Assembly: GCF_021869535.1 (NCBI RefSeq)
Contig: NW_026262690.1
Span: 12,883,501 to 12,947,500, forward strand
Origin: Mytilus californianus
Lineage: Eukaryota; Mollusca; Bivalvia; Mytilida; Mytilidae
Direction of reading: 5' to 3'
DNA length: 64,000 nucleotides
Made by a program: the position numbers and the translations under genes. Below, piece by piece: positions 1-12,600 of this stretch. The notes under the pieces are model-generated. The model was not told the origin of the DNA. It saw only the letters and a program-made list of their open reading frames with translations, and searched no databases. The stretch's first letter is position 1. Each line of letters starts with the position of its first letter.

Positions 1-2511
1 AAAAGCAGAGTCAGTCGGGTAACCGTAAACAGTAATTTTTTTTATTGGCCTGAATAATTTATTTGTTTCACCAGCAAACCAGAAGAGGATTTGATCAAAT
101 CGGAGACAAACATAATAGCGTTGGTGATATATCCAGGTCAAAGCTATTAAGGTGAGAGGTATGTAAATGAACGCCTCTAGCGGAAAACGGGAAAATTTGC
201 GTTCGTTGTTATGAGAGTTATCTCCCTTACACCAGAAAAATATTTTCAAGATGTCGGAAGGTATTCCGCTTCGACGGAAAAATGGTCAATTCGGTTGAAA
301 AGTATTAAATGCTTCTCATCAAAATATAACAAAAAATGTATAATTGGAAATGAAATGTTTTGTCCGAGTGAAACATTGCTTCCCTCCCAAGAAAATGAAA
401 GTAATTTGGCATGGCGTGATGGTCGTAGAGTGGTTGAGTTGGGTTTCTAGCTGGCCAACTTAAAGCTTGCAAGAACTGCTATGCACCATTGTATCTACAC
501 AACTGTTTAAAAGAACAAAAATACGATCTTGCAAGTGTTTGTATATACCTTGTTGTAGCTGTCCCTACACAAACTTAATAAACACTGGTAAATGGCACTG
601 ATCAGATACTTCAAAAAAGGGAATGTTGATATGGGACGTGAATACAAAATGTACAGTAGTATGGGTAAGAATATTACAAACACCTGCATATACACACAAT
701 AACAAATTAAGCTCAAACTATAATATTTTTATTTTATTTATTGAAATTCCATAGCAAATAGCCTATAGTCGAAGACTTACACTTACAGTTGCATACAAAG
801 AAATATATTCGTTTCTCAAAACAACTGTCAACACTAAGAGATATTCAATTCTCGACAAAAAAGAGGAAATACACTGTTCTATGCTTAATAATGATATTAT
901 TCTTGATTTGATATTCGTGTTATATGATCACTTTCTCGCATAAGTATAAACATTTGGAAGTTTATACAAACAAAAAACCGTTGTTTACAGTGCTTTCTTT
1001 CACGTCCGCAATATGGTCTATAAATAGAAGTGGAAAGTGCTAGTACCGAGTGTGAAAAATAAAGGATTAACAAGCAAATAATTTTTAATAAAAATATTGG
1101 ACAAGAGTTTTAAATTGCTGCGTGACATGAAATTTGCGGAATTACATCAGAAGGGTAAGCAAGAGAAAAGGAAAAGAAAATTGAATGCGAATCGAAATGG
1201 GCCGGGTGGGACCTTGTGCACGGACGTAAAATGGTCTTTCAAAATGAACAAAAATTATAAAAAAAAAGTTTTCACGTTGCTCTTTAGTCAATTTGAAATG
1301 AACATTGTGAATAATGAGTTTAAAGCATGAAAATACGCGAAGGAAAAATTACAAATCCACCGCTCAAAAATTACCCTTTAGGTGTAATATCACCATTGAT
1401 TTTCCCCTATTAGTCTTCGTTAAATTTGCACTTTTCAAAAAAATTGTGCAGAATTTATCTTTGTTTCAAATAAAGTAATACTTGGCATGAGTAAAGTTTT
1501 ATCCTGTCCAGTACCATAGAAAAAATTTCACATAACATTTCATTGCATATAAGAAAATAACCATCACTGGAAGTTAACCAATCAAATGTTCACCTCTTTT
1601 TTATCCGTGTACCAGCGTTAGTAACCATGTAACCTCAAGTTTTCAAAATATTCTATTGAAACACCAAATAAAAATATAATGGCGCTTAGAAGCACCCAAG
1701 ATATATGTTTATGACCCAGAATTTTTTTTTACTGCAATGAAATGGAGGATTAATTTCCTACAACTGTCAAATTCAAGGGAATTTTTTTTTTCATTGACGT
1801 AAACCCCACACTGATTGAAGAAATAAGCTATACATGTCTAGGGTCTCATATAATCCGTAAAAAAAATAATAATCGGTAAATAATACATTTTTCAGACAGG
1901 ATAAATATTCCATAGGCGCTATAGCGCATTAGTTAAGAGGAACAAATTATAATCAAAGAGACACGTTTATGAAGCGGTCGTTGTCTTTGTGTGACAATAT
2001 TTCTATTTTGATTTTGATTCTGTTGATGGAGATTTGACGTTACGTAATCTTTTTCGGCGACGTCATGCAACTATCTTTTCCCGTCGGCAACACCCTTTCA
2101 ACGGCTGATATATAAAAAGGGAGTTCGGTAACCATAGGAAAATTATATATCAATAGAAAGGAAAATACTATCACAAAAACATTTAATTTTTATAGAAAAA
2201 TCGTAGGAATGGTTTTAACTGCCGATTAAATTAAGCTTGAAATTTCTCATTTTTGGCGTAAATTTGACGTTACGTCTATGTACTTTATGGTGTTTTCCTA
2301 ACATTTTCAAATGACTGTAACTTTGAAAGTAGATCGGTTACCCACTTACATTTTTCGATTTTTCTTTGTATTTTAAAAAGTTCTACGTGTATACAATTTC
2401 TTAAAAAAATCGCTGGACAAGCGATTTACGTACCTGTTACCTTAAGGTTGGGTCGTCGTTCTTCCTGTCAAAAAGTCATGATATACAATTTTATGAACAG
2501 CTGAGTAGAGT
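1..2511. other. AT-rich flank without recognised gene
   Basis: No coding exon or known repeat could be supported here. Short open frames at 211-450 and 1097-1330 have no recognisable domain and no splice context. TGACGTTACGT occurs near 2036 and again near 2266, CRE-like in appearance but without other support. The minus-strand coiled-coil gene further right may have later exons in this stretch that I could not identify. Confidence 0.4.
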
Positions 2512-2849
2512 AATAGACTATTTTCATATTACCGACTTTTGACTCCGGATTATATAATTTGTGGACTGGTTACCTTGGACATCATGGTACTCAGTCAAGT
2601 AAGAGCAACCAAAATAAGTAAAATCAAACATATAATCGGTGTAATTTGAGGGGAAAGTGTACTGTTTTCCGATGATTTTGTAGTGAAAAAAAAATGTAAA
2701 GCAGGTAATTTTCCCCCAAAATTGATTGAAAGCTTGGTTTTACTTCTTTAGCTTGCTCTTACCTGACTTGGTACCATGATGTCCAAGGTAACCAGTCGAC
2801 AAATTATATAATCAGGAGTCAAAAGTCGGTAATATGAAAATAGTCTATT
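2512..2849. mobile_element. Foldback element (MITE-like), about 110 bp inverted arms
   Basis: The left arm starts AATAGACTATTTTCATATTA and the right arm is its reverse complement, ending TAATATGAAAATAGTCTATT. Pairing continues about 110 bp inward with few mismatches, around a loop of about 120 bp. There is no open frame. No clear target-site duplication is visible at the edges. A non-autonomous DNA transposon is the likely nature; the family is not identified. Confidence 0.75.
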
Positions 2850-3126
2850 CAGGCAGAGGAAAGACCAAAGCTGTAAATTAAAGTGACCTATAAATATCTA
2901 TTTTCAGTTAACTTGTGTTGTCTAGTTGCTGTCCCATTGAAGTTCTCCCACCTCTCCTCTTATCCATATTGTGAAGATCAGTAAACTAATTGTTAACTGT
3001 TTTAATTATTCCATGTCACCATTTAAATTTAAAAACCTGTCGCACCCTTGATGATCTAAAGACCTGATTCACCCTAAATGATCATGAGGTAAAAACTGCT
3101 TCAAGTATTGTTATACATGTACATAC

Positions 3127-3240
3127 TCTCTTTCTTCCTTCTCTCTATTCATAGCCATTCTCAGTTCCTTTAACTTTTCTTCCATCTTCCTGCTTTCTGT
3201 TTCAAGTTTCTTTGTTTCATCCTGTGCTCTCTTCACATTG
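3127..3240 (-). CDS. Coding exon 2 of a minus-strand coiled-coil protein (possibly ZBBX-like)
   Basis: Read on the minus strand, the exon follows acceptor TATACAG and ends before donor GTATGT. It is 114 nt (phase 2 in, phase 2 out) and joins in frame to the start exon at 4338-4399. The peptide is highly charged and heptad-like, containing AQDETKKLETESRKMEEKL and then MAMNREKEERE, a clear coiled coil. The pattern resembles my memory of the N-terminus of ZBBX (zinc finger B-box domain protein), but this is only a resemblance. Following exons to the left were not found, so the gene is partial here. Confidence 0.6.
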
Positions 3241-3533
3241 CTGTATAGAAGAATAACTTTGTCATATATTTAAGATATTTTTCAGTCTAAATATATTTAT
3301 TCATTAATTAATAGCACATTTACACCCTGAGTTTTAATGGCATCAGCAGAACAGATGTTAATAAATCAAATAAAAAAATTACAATACAGATGATTCAATA
3401 ACATTATACTTATGGAGGTGTGGAGTCCACCCTACTGCTAAATTCTGTGTGAAGACAAAATTAATTGTAATTTATTATTTGAAGTGAATTTAATGAAACC
3501 TAAATAGACAGTAATATATCTTTTACAAACTGC

Positions 3534-4147
3534 TTAAGGTAGATGGGGGTCTACATTAAAAACCATAGAATTTTTTAATACATTTGTCAAAATGTAGTTT
3601 ATATCATGCTTTATTCAAAAATATAATGAAAAGTATGGATCATCAGGCTTTTTTTCACTCTACAGGTTGTGCAAAATTGTCAGATTTTGTATAGATTATG
3701 CATGGAAAACCCAATTTTGTGTGATAAAAAGAAAACTACACCATAGAATTTCAAGATAAAATATGAGAAGATAGCTCTAATAATATGCTTTCAGATAAGC
3801 TGGGTCACCAGACTCGTTTTCTTGCTACATAATAAAATAGGTAAATTCACATTCACATTCTATTATAAAAGTTACTTTATCTGAGTTATCTCCCCTTATA
3901 TGGCAAAGTTGAAAAAAAATGAATCAAACAAAAATATTCTGTTTTTTGTAAAATACAGCCAAAAAATATGATAAAACATATGATTTTCTATATAAACATT
4001 AACAGTCATACCACATCTTCTTATTTTTATATTTACACAAGAATTACATACTACTCTCGAAATTTGCACATTTCATTAAAGATCTAGACCGATTGCTATA
4101 TGCTATTTCAAAATCCAAGATGGAGGAAGACACCCCAGCTACCTTAA
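3534..4147. repeat. Foldback/MITE-like repeat with TTAAGGTAG termini
   Basis: The left end reads CTTAAGGTAGATGGGGGTCT and the right end AGACACCCCAGCTACCTTAA, an imperfect inverted pair. No transposase frame lies between them. It sits in the intron between the two visible coding exons of the minus-strand gene. The ends are supported; the internal structure is not resolved. Confidence 0.5.
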
Positions 4148-4337
4148 TCAATATACTTCATATTTAAAAAAAATCCTTTTTATACGGCCAATATCAATTC
4201 AAAGTGAATATTTAAGTTTTGGAAGCAAAATGCAAGTTAACAGTTTTACACAATACTCATATTAACTGTTTTTTAACTTATCTTTTGAGATATTAGGGAA
4301 ACACTTTAAAATAAAACTGTAAAAATAAAATACATAC

Positions 4338-4399
4338 TGCTGCTTAAGTCTCAAAGACACATCTTCTTTCTTTGCAGTGTTGATATTAAATGCAGACAT
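4338..4399 (-). CDS. Start-codon exon of the minus-strand coiled-coil gene
   Basis: The ATG is at 4399-4397 on the minus strand and opens MSAFNINTAKKEDVSLRLKQ (20 residues plus 2 nt), ending before donor GTATGT. Joining to the exon at 3240 gives Q-H-N-V-K-R in frame, which is the main support for a real gene. Upstream on the same strand, CTTTTTACAG at about 4464-4455 looks like an acceptor, so this exon probably begins at 4454 and a non-coding first exon lies further right. The gene is then divergent from SF3A1 and could share its promoter region, which is inference. Confidence 0.6.
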
Positions 4400-5493
4400 C
4401 TTTATAGTTTTCTTACTTTACTTGGCTAACTTGAATTCTATCAGTCTGTATTACTGTAAAAAGAATAATTATCAGTTAAATTTGCCATGTAGTTATTTTT
4501 CTTATTTTCCTCTGTCTAAAATGATGTATATAGATATACAAATGTAACATCAGTGTTTCTTGAAAAAGGTACACAAAATCCTACAATAGGAAAAATTAAA
4601 ATTGTCCTAGAAAAAAGTGTAACATATAACATGTATAACGCTTACCACAATTGGTTCATTTTCAAGCCATTGTATCTACAAGACACTTCAAGAAGCAAAA
4701 TCTCAAGACATAAACTGCTCATCATATTGACATTCAGCCTAGATTTATATAAACCTATCAAAATTTGAAGGTTGCAGTCACAAATTTGGTCAACGGTACA
4801 TGTCATGCATGTGGTAATCCGGAAAGTGTATCAAAAGGGACTAGAAATTTTTGTTCTTCTACCCATTTTGACCCATGCCAGTACTAGTCAACCAACCATT
4901 TACAGGTCTGTGTCACATCTAAATCAGGATGACCTCTTAAGTACAAGTTTCTACCACACAGTCATAGGTCTGTATAACATCCAAAGCCTGAAATGATGAC
5001 ACTTACGGTACAAGTTCTTTTTTTATTTACACTTACAAAGGTTGTTTATATAATTCTACATGTACAATGTTTTTGATTATACTGATGAATTAGTTAAAAC
5101 TGAATTTCAGAAAAAAATAAGGTATGGAAGCTGGTTTTTTTCAACAACCAGCCATCCCATTCAAGGGTCTGGAAATTTCTTCACATGATTTCGGATATGT
5201 TTTTTAGTACTAAGAAGCTGGAATCTTTTAATTTCAAAATGTCAAATGCATCCCAAATGTCACGACATAAATAAACCTCTAGCAACAGTTTTGCTGTATA
5301 AACTGCTTGAAATTGCATACCTGTTTTTGTTAAAGCATTTTAAGAATAATATGTGAAATGCAACAATTTAAAACTGCAATGATTTTAATGATTTAAAAAA
5401 TGGCAAATTCCTTTGGAAACAATCATGCTACTTTCATTTTTGAGAAACATAAAAAACATTTCAAACATTAACTACCTAAAGGCAATTTTCATC

Positions 5494-6257
5494 AAGCAGT
5501 CAAGGGTGTACATGGTGTAACTTGAATAAGTTATTAGAGAAAAATAACATACACGTGTTATTACGGATACTTTCTCTTAATCTGTAGTAACATATGTTTG
5601 TTATCAGTTAAACATGTTAAATGTACCATAAAAAATTTTATTTTCAGTGGGCACTTGGGAATTCTTGAAACTTGCGCAGTAACTTAATACATAACCTTGA
5701 AAACTAATTTTCCAATTCAATTAATACATTTTTGATCAACCATGGTAAATCAATGAGACAAGGCTTTTAAGTGATAACTTAGCTGTAATAACAAGGCTTA
5801 TATATAGCTATTACAGGCATTTAACTTATTACATGAAACACTTGGGAATGACTAGGAAGCTTGCACAGAACCTCATTACATGCTCTTGTCATTATTTATT
5901 ACAATAAATTAGAATACATTGTGATATATGTAGGAGAAAAGGCTTTGAAGAGATGTAGAGAAGCTGTAATAACACCCTTTAGTTATTACAGGCATATTTT
6001 TTCTGTAATAACATGGGTGTGTTATGCATGATTGGCAAACTATGGGCTGTTATATCTTTCTAAAGTTTAATATACATAAAGACAATTATAATATCAATAG
6101 AACTAGTACACAATTTAACAAAATAAGGGATGTATAATGCCCCTTTGAAACATGTAACATACATATGTTATCACAGATTTTTGATTTTTTGGCCCTCAAT
6201 AACAAGTGTATGTTATTTTTCTCTAATAACTTATTTAAGTTAGACCCTTGACTGTCA
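5494..6257. repeat. Foldback repeat with about 80 bp arms
   Basis: CAGTCAAGGG at 5497 pairs with CCCTTGACTG at 6245, and the arms continue inward through ATAAGTTATTAGAGAAAAAT and its complement. Shorter internal palindromic GTTATTACAG-type motifs recur in the loop. No open frame is convincing. It looks like a non-autonomous inverted-repeat transposon; no family name can be given. Confidence 0.65.
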
Positions 6258-6394
6258 AGTAAAAAATATATTTTGCTGTAATTAAGAATCTTTTGATTTA
6301 TGCTCAAGTAAAGAGGTTCTGAAAACACTTCAATTTGTTGCAAAAAAAAATTGTCCTTTTGCAATCAGAAAAAGAGAAGTGAAGGATCTGTTGA

Positions 6395-7427
6395 TAAAGT
6401 ATCAAACTATACATATTTAGGTTTATTGTTAACCTAACATTTGAGTTATGAAGATATGGCAAAAGCAGTTGCTAAATCTGCCAGTAGGGCATTGGGGTTA
6501 TTAATAGCAAAATGTAAAGCTCATGGTGGTTTTCAATATGATGTACAAAAATGTATATACAAAACTGTTCAATTCAATTGTATGGTCAGTGATTGATTAT
6601 GGTACCTCTATTTGGGGTAACTAACTAAGGAATTTTCTAGTATAAATGCTGTTAAACATAAGGCTATGAGATTTTTTATGGGTGTGGGTAGATATACCCC
6701 TAGCTTAGCACTTTATGGAGATATGGGATGGAAACCATGTATTGTTAAACAATGGTCTACCATATTTAGAACTTGGTCACGATTTAATAAGATGTCTAAT
6801 TGTAGACTTAATAAGAAAATTTTTCTTTGGAGTAATAAACTCAGTTTTAATAAAGTAAAAAATTGGAACTGTAGAGTGAATACAAAGTTTAAAGAACTTG
6901 ATCTTATTCAGTATTGTAATGTTGAATGTATTTTGAGCAAGTCTATTATTAAAGATATTGAAAACAACCTTTTTATTATGTACATGTACCAGAATAAATG
7001 GCATTCAAATTTACTAGCTAATGAAAGCAGTAAATTGCGTACTTACAGGTTATTTAAATCAAATTATTGTACTGAAAAATATTTAAGTATTACTATGCCG
7101 GGTAAATACAGAAGTGCATATACTAAATTTAGAGCAGGTGTTGCTCCAATTAGAATTGAAACTGGCAGATATGAAGGTATAGATCGATGTAAATGAAAGG
7201 TTTTGTTTTAATTGTAGAAAAAATGATTTAGATGTAATTGAAGATGAAAAACATGTGTTGTTGGAATGCCCAGAATATGCAGATTTGCGAACGATCTTTT
7301 TTAACAGTGTATGTAATGTAGAAAGTAGTTTTGATAATTTGGGTAATGAGGAAAAGTTTTTATTTATGTTTCATGACGACAGAGTTTGCTATTTTGCAGC
7401 CAAAATCTGCCATGAAGTACTTTTTTA
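6395..7427 (+). pseudogene. Degenerate LINE (non-LTR retrotransposon) fragment, 3' end of ORF2
   Basis: The longest open part is 6666-7196. Upstream in other frames are remnants resembling YLGLLL, AKSASRALGLLI and YGTSIWG, typical of the region just after the reverse transcriptase palm in CR1/RTE-type LINEs. Downstream a frame shift leads into FNCRKNDLD...KHVLLECPEY, a C-x2-C/H-C knuckle common at the end of such proteins. The reverse transcriptase catalytic motif itself is absent. Several frame breaks show the copy is dead. It lies between the minus-strand gene and SF3A1 and has no expected host role. Confidence 0.75.
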
Positions 7428-7439
7428 AAAAAAGTGTAT

Positions 7440-8310
7440 TTTATACTCGTAATAACTGTATATAATGTTTCTTTTTTTTTTTTATCTTCTGATAATGATT
7501 AGAAAAGAATAGCTTTTTAATATTATAGTGTTTTATGCTAAGATATATTGATATATGTTATATGTAATATAAATGTATTTTTAATGTGTGTTTTACAGTC
7601 TCTCATAACTCTTTTTAGAGTGGCTCTTTTATAAATTGATCTGTTGTTATTATATTGTGTTTTATATCAAATCGATTCCCGCAAATTTGTATAACTGATG
7701 ACCAAAAAAAAATAACGAGGACTTACATTTTGAATTAATTCTGTTTGTATACATTCTAAAACGAGACTTAGGCTTATTCAGCATACCATTTTATAGCAAA
7801 CAAAATGAGTTCTCTGTGAAAACTCACCTCAGATCAATCAGGTAGTTTTTTTGTATCTGTACAAAGATCAGTGATTAAAGCGACTTTGTATATTCCTTGT
7901 TTTTCTGTATATAATATTGTGTTTTTAATTAAACTATACTTTAAAATGAGGAAAAAAAAAACCTGCTACCTGAAGATAGTTTTTCTTTGTTTACATCAAA
8001 AATGATGTCATATATAAAATTCCTTACAATAACAATAGGAACAACATTGGATATGTTTCCCTAATTCAGTTACTTTTTATGCAGGGAATTTTTTACAATA
8101 TATGTTTTTATATATAAATCTGCTGTTAATTATAACAGTATATTGCAAAGTATTCTAAAAGTTTGCTGACTTTGTCCCCTTTCAGTTTCACAGGTAACAC
8201 CTGCCTTATATTATAATTTGAAGACATTTCCTTTATTCACTTATTAAATCTAGGCGAGTAAATGTCAGATACTTAAAACTGAAGGGAATATTTCATGTAT
8301 CAACAGCACG
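7440..8310. other. AT-rich spacer, nothing recognised
   Basis: This stretch between the LINE remnant and the next foldback element contains homopolymer runs and no supported exon, repeat or RNA gene. Confidence 0.4.
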
Positions 8311-8321
8311 TCAGACAGACC

Positions 8322-9009
8322 GGTATCAAGGTCCGTTCGCGCCCAATACATGTAAACCCCCTGGGTCCGTTCGCACCCTACACGTTTGCACCCTTTTTTT
8401 TTTATTCAAAAACCTGATGAATTATTCTGGAATTTTTAAATGAAATATTGTTTTAAATATTGATTTGATGATTAATTATTATATGTTAATTATGTATAAT
8501 TACTGTTAATATGGTTTTTACACAGCTAAACTTGGTGTTATTGTTATGTGTTTTAAAATCGTGATTGTTGTTTTAACTAGCTTTGATGTAAATTCTGCAT
8601 GTAGTAAGCATGTATTTAGCTTGGTATGATTAAAAACAATGAAGATTCAAAATGTTATTGTTGTTGAGTTAAATAGCGGTTTGGTATCTTAATACCATTA
8701 AAAAAATATTCAACACAAAAAACCTTTTTAGAAAGTCACTTTATTTTGAAACAACGAAAAAAAAAAAGCAAAACACGATTAAAAATATATTCAACACAAA
8801 AATCGTTTTTAAAAGTCACTTCATTTTGAAAAAATGAACAAAAAAATATTTATAGCAATACACTAACCAAAAAACGATTGAAAGATTAATTAACACAAAA
8901 TCAATAAAAAGGGTGCGAACGTGTAGGGTGCGAATGGACCCTGGGTGCGAACGTGTAAGGTAAGAACGTGAAAGGGGGCGAACGTGTTTTTGGTCGAACG
9001 GACCCTGAT
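8322..9009. mobile_element. Inverted-repeat transposon with 11 bp target-site duplication, just upstream of SF3A1
   Basis: TCAGACAGACC flanks the element at 8311-8321 and 9010-9020. The ends carry ATCAAGGTCCGTTCG and, inverted, CGAACGGACCCTGAT, followed by repeated GGGTGCGAACGTGTA blocks on one side and their complements on the other. There is also an internal near-duplicate of AAATATATTCAACACAAAAA. No transposase frame is present, so it is non-autonomous. Its right edge is about 540 bp before the SF3A1 start codon, so it may affect the promoter. Confidence 0.75.
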
Positions 9010-9558
9010 TCAGACAGACCAAACAGCAATACCAATGGCCAATGCCTGACCTCACTCACTCACTGCCACTGCCGGCACTGGTCCAACCTCCTAGTCCGAC
9101 AAACTTGTCACTTAATTTCAAACAATGAATAGTTTTTTTTTCAATATTTAAAATCATGCAGAAATTTGGGTCGATTCAATTTGAAATAACAATCACTTAA
9201 TGGTATATTTAAAAGCTACCGTTAAAATTCTCCTCAAATCTTCATTTTACCGGATATCCAAGGTAAATATTTGGAAAATCTCGCGAGAAAAATGGAGATA
9301 TTTACTCTGGGTTTACTGGACGCTTGAGAGTTGAAAAAGCACATTTGTTTATGTGTCAAATTGTGTTATCAAATCATTGTAATTCTTAGCATATTAATTT
9401 TTATCAAGATGAAACCCATATTTCATTTTTCAAAATAGTATGTTGTGCGATTGAAAGTAATATTTAAAGCAAAACATATTGGCGACTTTGAAAAACAATA
9501 TTGACTTCCGGTACGTTTTTATTTTGGTCGGTGCTCCACTTTGAGATCACTTTCCAAA

Positions 9559-9676
9559 ATGCCGCCTATGCCACCAATCGAGAAAGTTATTTCTGTACAG
9601 GAAGAGAAAACAGAAGAAGAAATACAAGCAGCTAAACCAGTAATAGGAATCATATACCCTCCTCCGGAAGTAAGGA
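9559..9676 (+). CDS. SF3A1: SF3A1 exon 1 (start codon)
   Basis: It encodes MPPMPPIEKV through YPPPEVR and ends AGGA before donor GTATCC, phase 1. The earlier GTAAGG inside the exon at 9670 is rejected because only the later donor restores the conserved PEVRNIVDK join to exon 2. Confidence 0.93.
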
Positions 9677-12600
9677 GTATCCTTTTAAATTATGTGACCA
9701 CATCTCTGGGACCCGTACAAGTCAAATCGGCATCTAGTTAAGGTTCATCATAACAAATGGACAAATATGGCCGTATTTTCACCTCAAAAACTACTCTGTG
9801 TACAGACTTTCCTGTGCAGTATGGAAAGTTTTAAGGCCTGGCATCCACTAGATATATAAAAGTTAAATTTATTTTGCATATCAGAAACTGAGAAAGATAA
9901 AATCGTTTTTGGATTTTGATTTTTACGGCCATATTTGTTCATTTGTTATGATGAACCTTAAATCGGTATCTATTTAAAGTCATTTCGGCATTTGATAATT
10001 CAACTGGCACCTAATATTATTTTTACCATTTTCTTTCATTTCTATTTGTTTTATATAGGATAGGGACGAAAGATACCAGAGGGACAGTCAAACTCATAGA
10101 TCGAAAACAAACTGACAACGCCATGGCCAAAAAAAAAAAGACAAACAGACAAATAATAGTACAGATGACACAACATAGAAAACTAAAGACTAAGCAACAC
10201 GAACCCCACCAAAAACTGGGGGGGATCTTAGGTGCTCCGGAAGGGTAAGCAGATCCTGCTCCACATGTGGCACCCATCGTGTTGCTTATATTACATTGTA
10301 TTATACCCCATTATTTATAACAAAGTTTCCATTGGAACTTCTGTTATGCTCAACAAATATACGTTGACACATTGAGTGAAAATTTTAAATAAATCATGAA
10401 AAACGGAGACTGCAATAGTTTATTTGTTAATTATGGGTGCCGAAATAACTACCTCGGGTGCCGAATTAACCAGGTCCTGATTTGACTAAGTGCCAAATTG
10501 ACTATAACAAGTGTCGATTTGACCAGGTGCCAAAGTGACTAAAAATCTGTATTAAATAGAGAAAACCTGTATACCTTTACTTTATAATGTTATAAAAGGT
10601 AATTAAGTATATTCCCATTTGAAGAAACGTGTTACACAAAGGTATATACCTGGATTTTCCCAAAGAGACAACTACCTCAGTTCCTGTGCTTAGGTATACC
10701 TGGTTGAACAGGTTGGGGAAGATCCTCATAAATGGGTAGTATCCCCATTTATTGGTATTATACCCAAAATCTGGTATCAATTTACTGTGATAAAAAATCA
10801 AATTTTGTATTTCATCATGATAGCTGTCATGGCTATCATGGCGCAAATATTCATATAAATGGCAAACATTTTTCCCTTTTTAAGACCATAGATCAAATGA
10901 GAATTGAATACAAAGATAATGGCCTCCAATAATCCTACTTTTTGAAGGCTGTTAACTTTTATCCTGATGATATTTCAGTCATGGTGTCTTTGGGCAAAAT
11001 GTTGTCCTTTACCCGAATGTTTGGGCTATAACAGACAATATATCTGTAAATCCAAGTTTATATTTTTATCACTGAAAATTGATACCCGTTTTGGGGTATA
11101 ATATCCATAAATGAGGATAGTACCCATTTATGAGGATCCTCCCCAACCTGAAAACAAACCCGTTCTTAAAATCTTGCATCATAAATATTCTAAAGAAGGC
11201 ATAGGTCTAAAACCAGGACTTTTATTTTGATAAGTTTTCACCTGTAACTTTTGTATCACTCAACATATTTTCTGAATTCAAACTATTATACAGTCTGTGC
11301 CATTAGACACTAGCTCTATGCCCGAGTCTAGTGAAAATTTTGTTTACTAACGTACATTTGTGTACATGTAGGAAAAATGTTAAAACTTCTGATTCAGGCT
11401 AGTAGATGGAAAAGTTTTTGGCACAGACTGACTATATGTTAAAGTCATATGAAACCAGTTTCTGTTAATTACTATGTTAAGGAAATTATTGAACCAATGT
11501 ATGCATAGTCCTCCTATCCGCATGTTTTTTTTTAACATTTATTATGAATACATACAGAATAATCAACAAAAAATTTCATCCTGTGGTTGTTGGTCGAAAA
11601 TAATACCTGCAAATTAACTTTTGGGTATTTATAAGCAATCAACACAGTATAATAATAATGGAACACTTAAAAAATAAGTGAGACGATAGAGTGATACATG
11701 TACATGTATATATTTGTACATATTTTCCATGCATACCCATTTGTTAATTAAACTTAATCATAACAGTTTTCAAATGAATTGGTGTATTTTTTTATGCCAC
11801 TGCAACTGAAAGTTGGGGCATATTGTTTTACCCACAGTCCGTCTGTCTGTCCTTTCGTCCGTCTGTCCCTCCTTCCGTCTGTCCGTCCCATTACAGGTAT
11901 ATAGTTATTCCAGATAACTCCTCCTACAGTTTGAATGCTAGGAAGTTTTCACTTTGCTTACTGTTTGTACATATATTGAAGGTGTGCATGTGGTCAGGGT
12001 TTTGATTTTTATTGATATTTGCTCTTTTGGGAGATAGTTGAACTTTGTCATTTTTGGAGTATATACTTGCATGAGAGGTGCATAGCGTTTCCGGATAACT
12101 CCTCCTACAGTGAACCATAGACCTATATGCTCCCATTGTTTAAAATAACACTTTGCATCTGCAGGGGCATCATTTGTGTCTCCCAGACACAATAATATCT
12201 CAAAAAAAGTCCTACATTGACTTTGTTAAAATACAGTTACAGAGTGGAGTGGGGGGCATCACTTTGTCTATTTTTTTTTTTTACGACCGCAAACAAATTT
12301 TGCGGTCGTATATTGGTATGACGTTGGTGTCGTCGTCGTCCGAAGACTCATTGGTTTTCACACTCTAACTTTAGTTTAAGTGAATGGATCTCTTTGAAAT
12401 TTTACCATAAGGTTCAATACCACAAAAGGAAGGTTGGGATTGATTTTGGTAGTTATGGTACCAACAGTTAAGGAATTAGGGGCCAAAAATAAGCATTTTT
12501 GTAACTTCCAGACATAACTTGTGTGTTAGTGTATGGATCTCTCTGACATTGTACCACAAGGTTCCATATCACAAAGGGAATGCTTGGATTGATTTTGGGG

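Noticed and set aside
2930-2990. Third exon of the minus-strand coiled-coil gene
   Set aside because: A short frame can be joined but reaches a stop after about a dozen codons, and no convincing acceptor or similarity supports it.
9541-9741. SF3A1 exon 1 read to 9741 and starting at TTG
   Set aside because: The conserved protein requires the donor at 9677 and the ATG at 9559.
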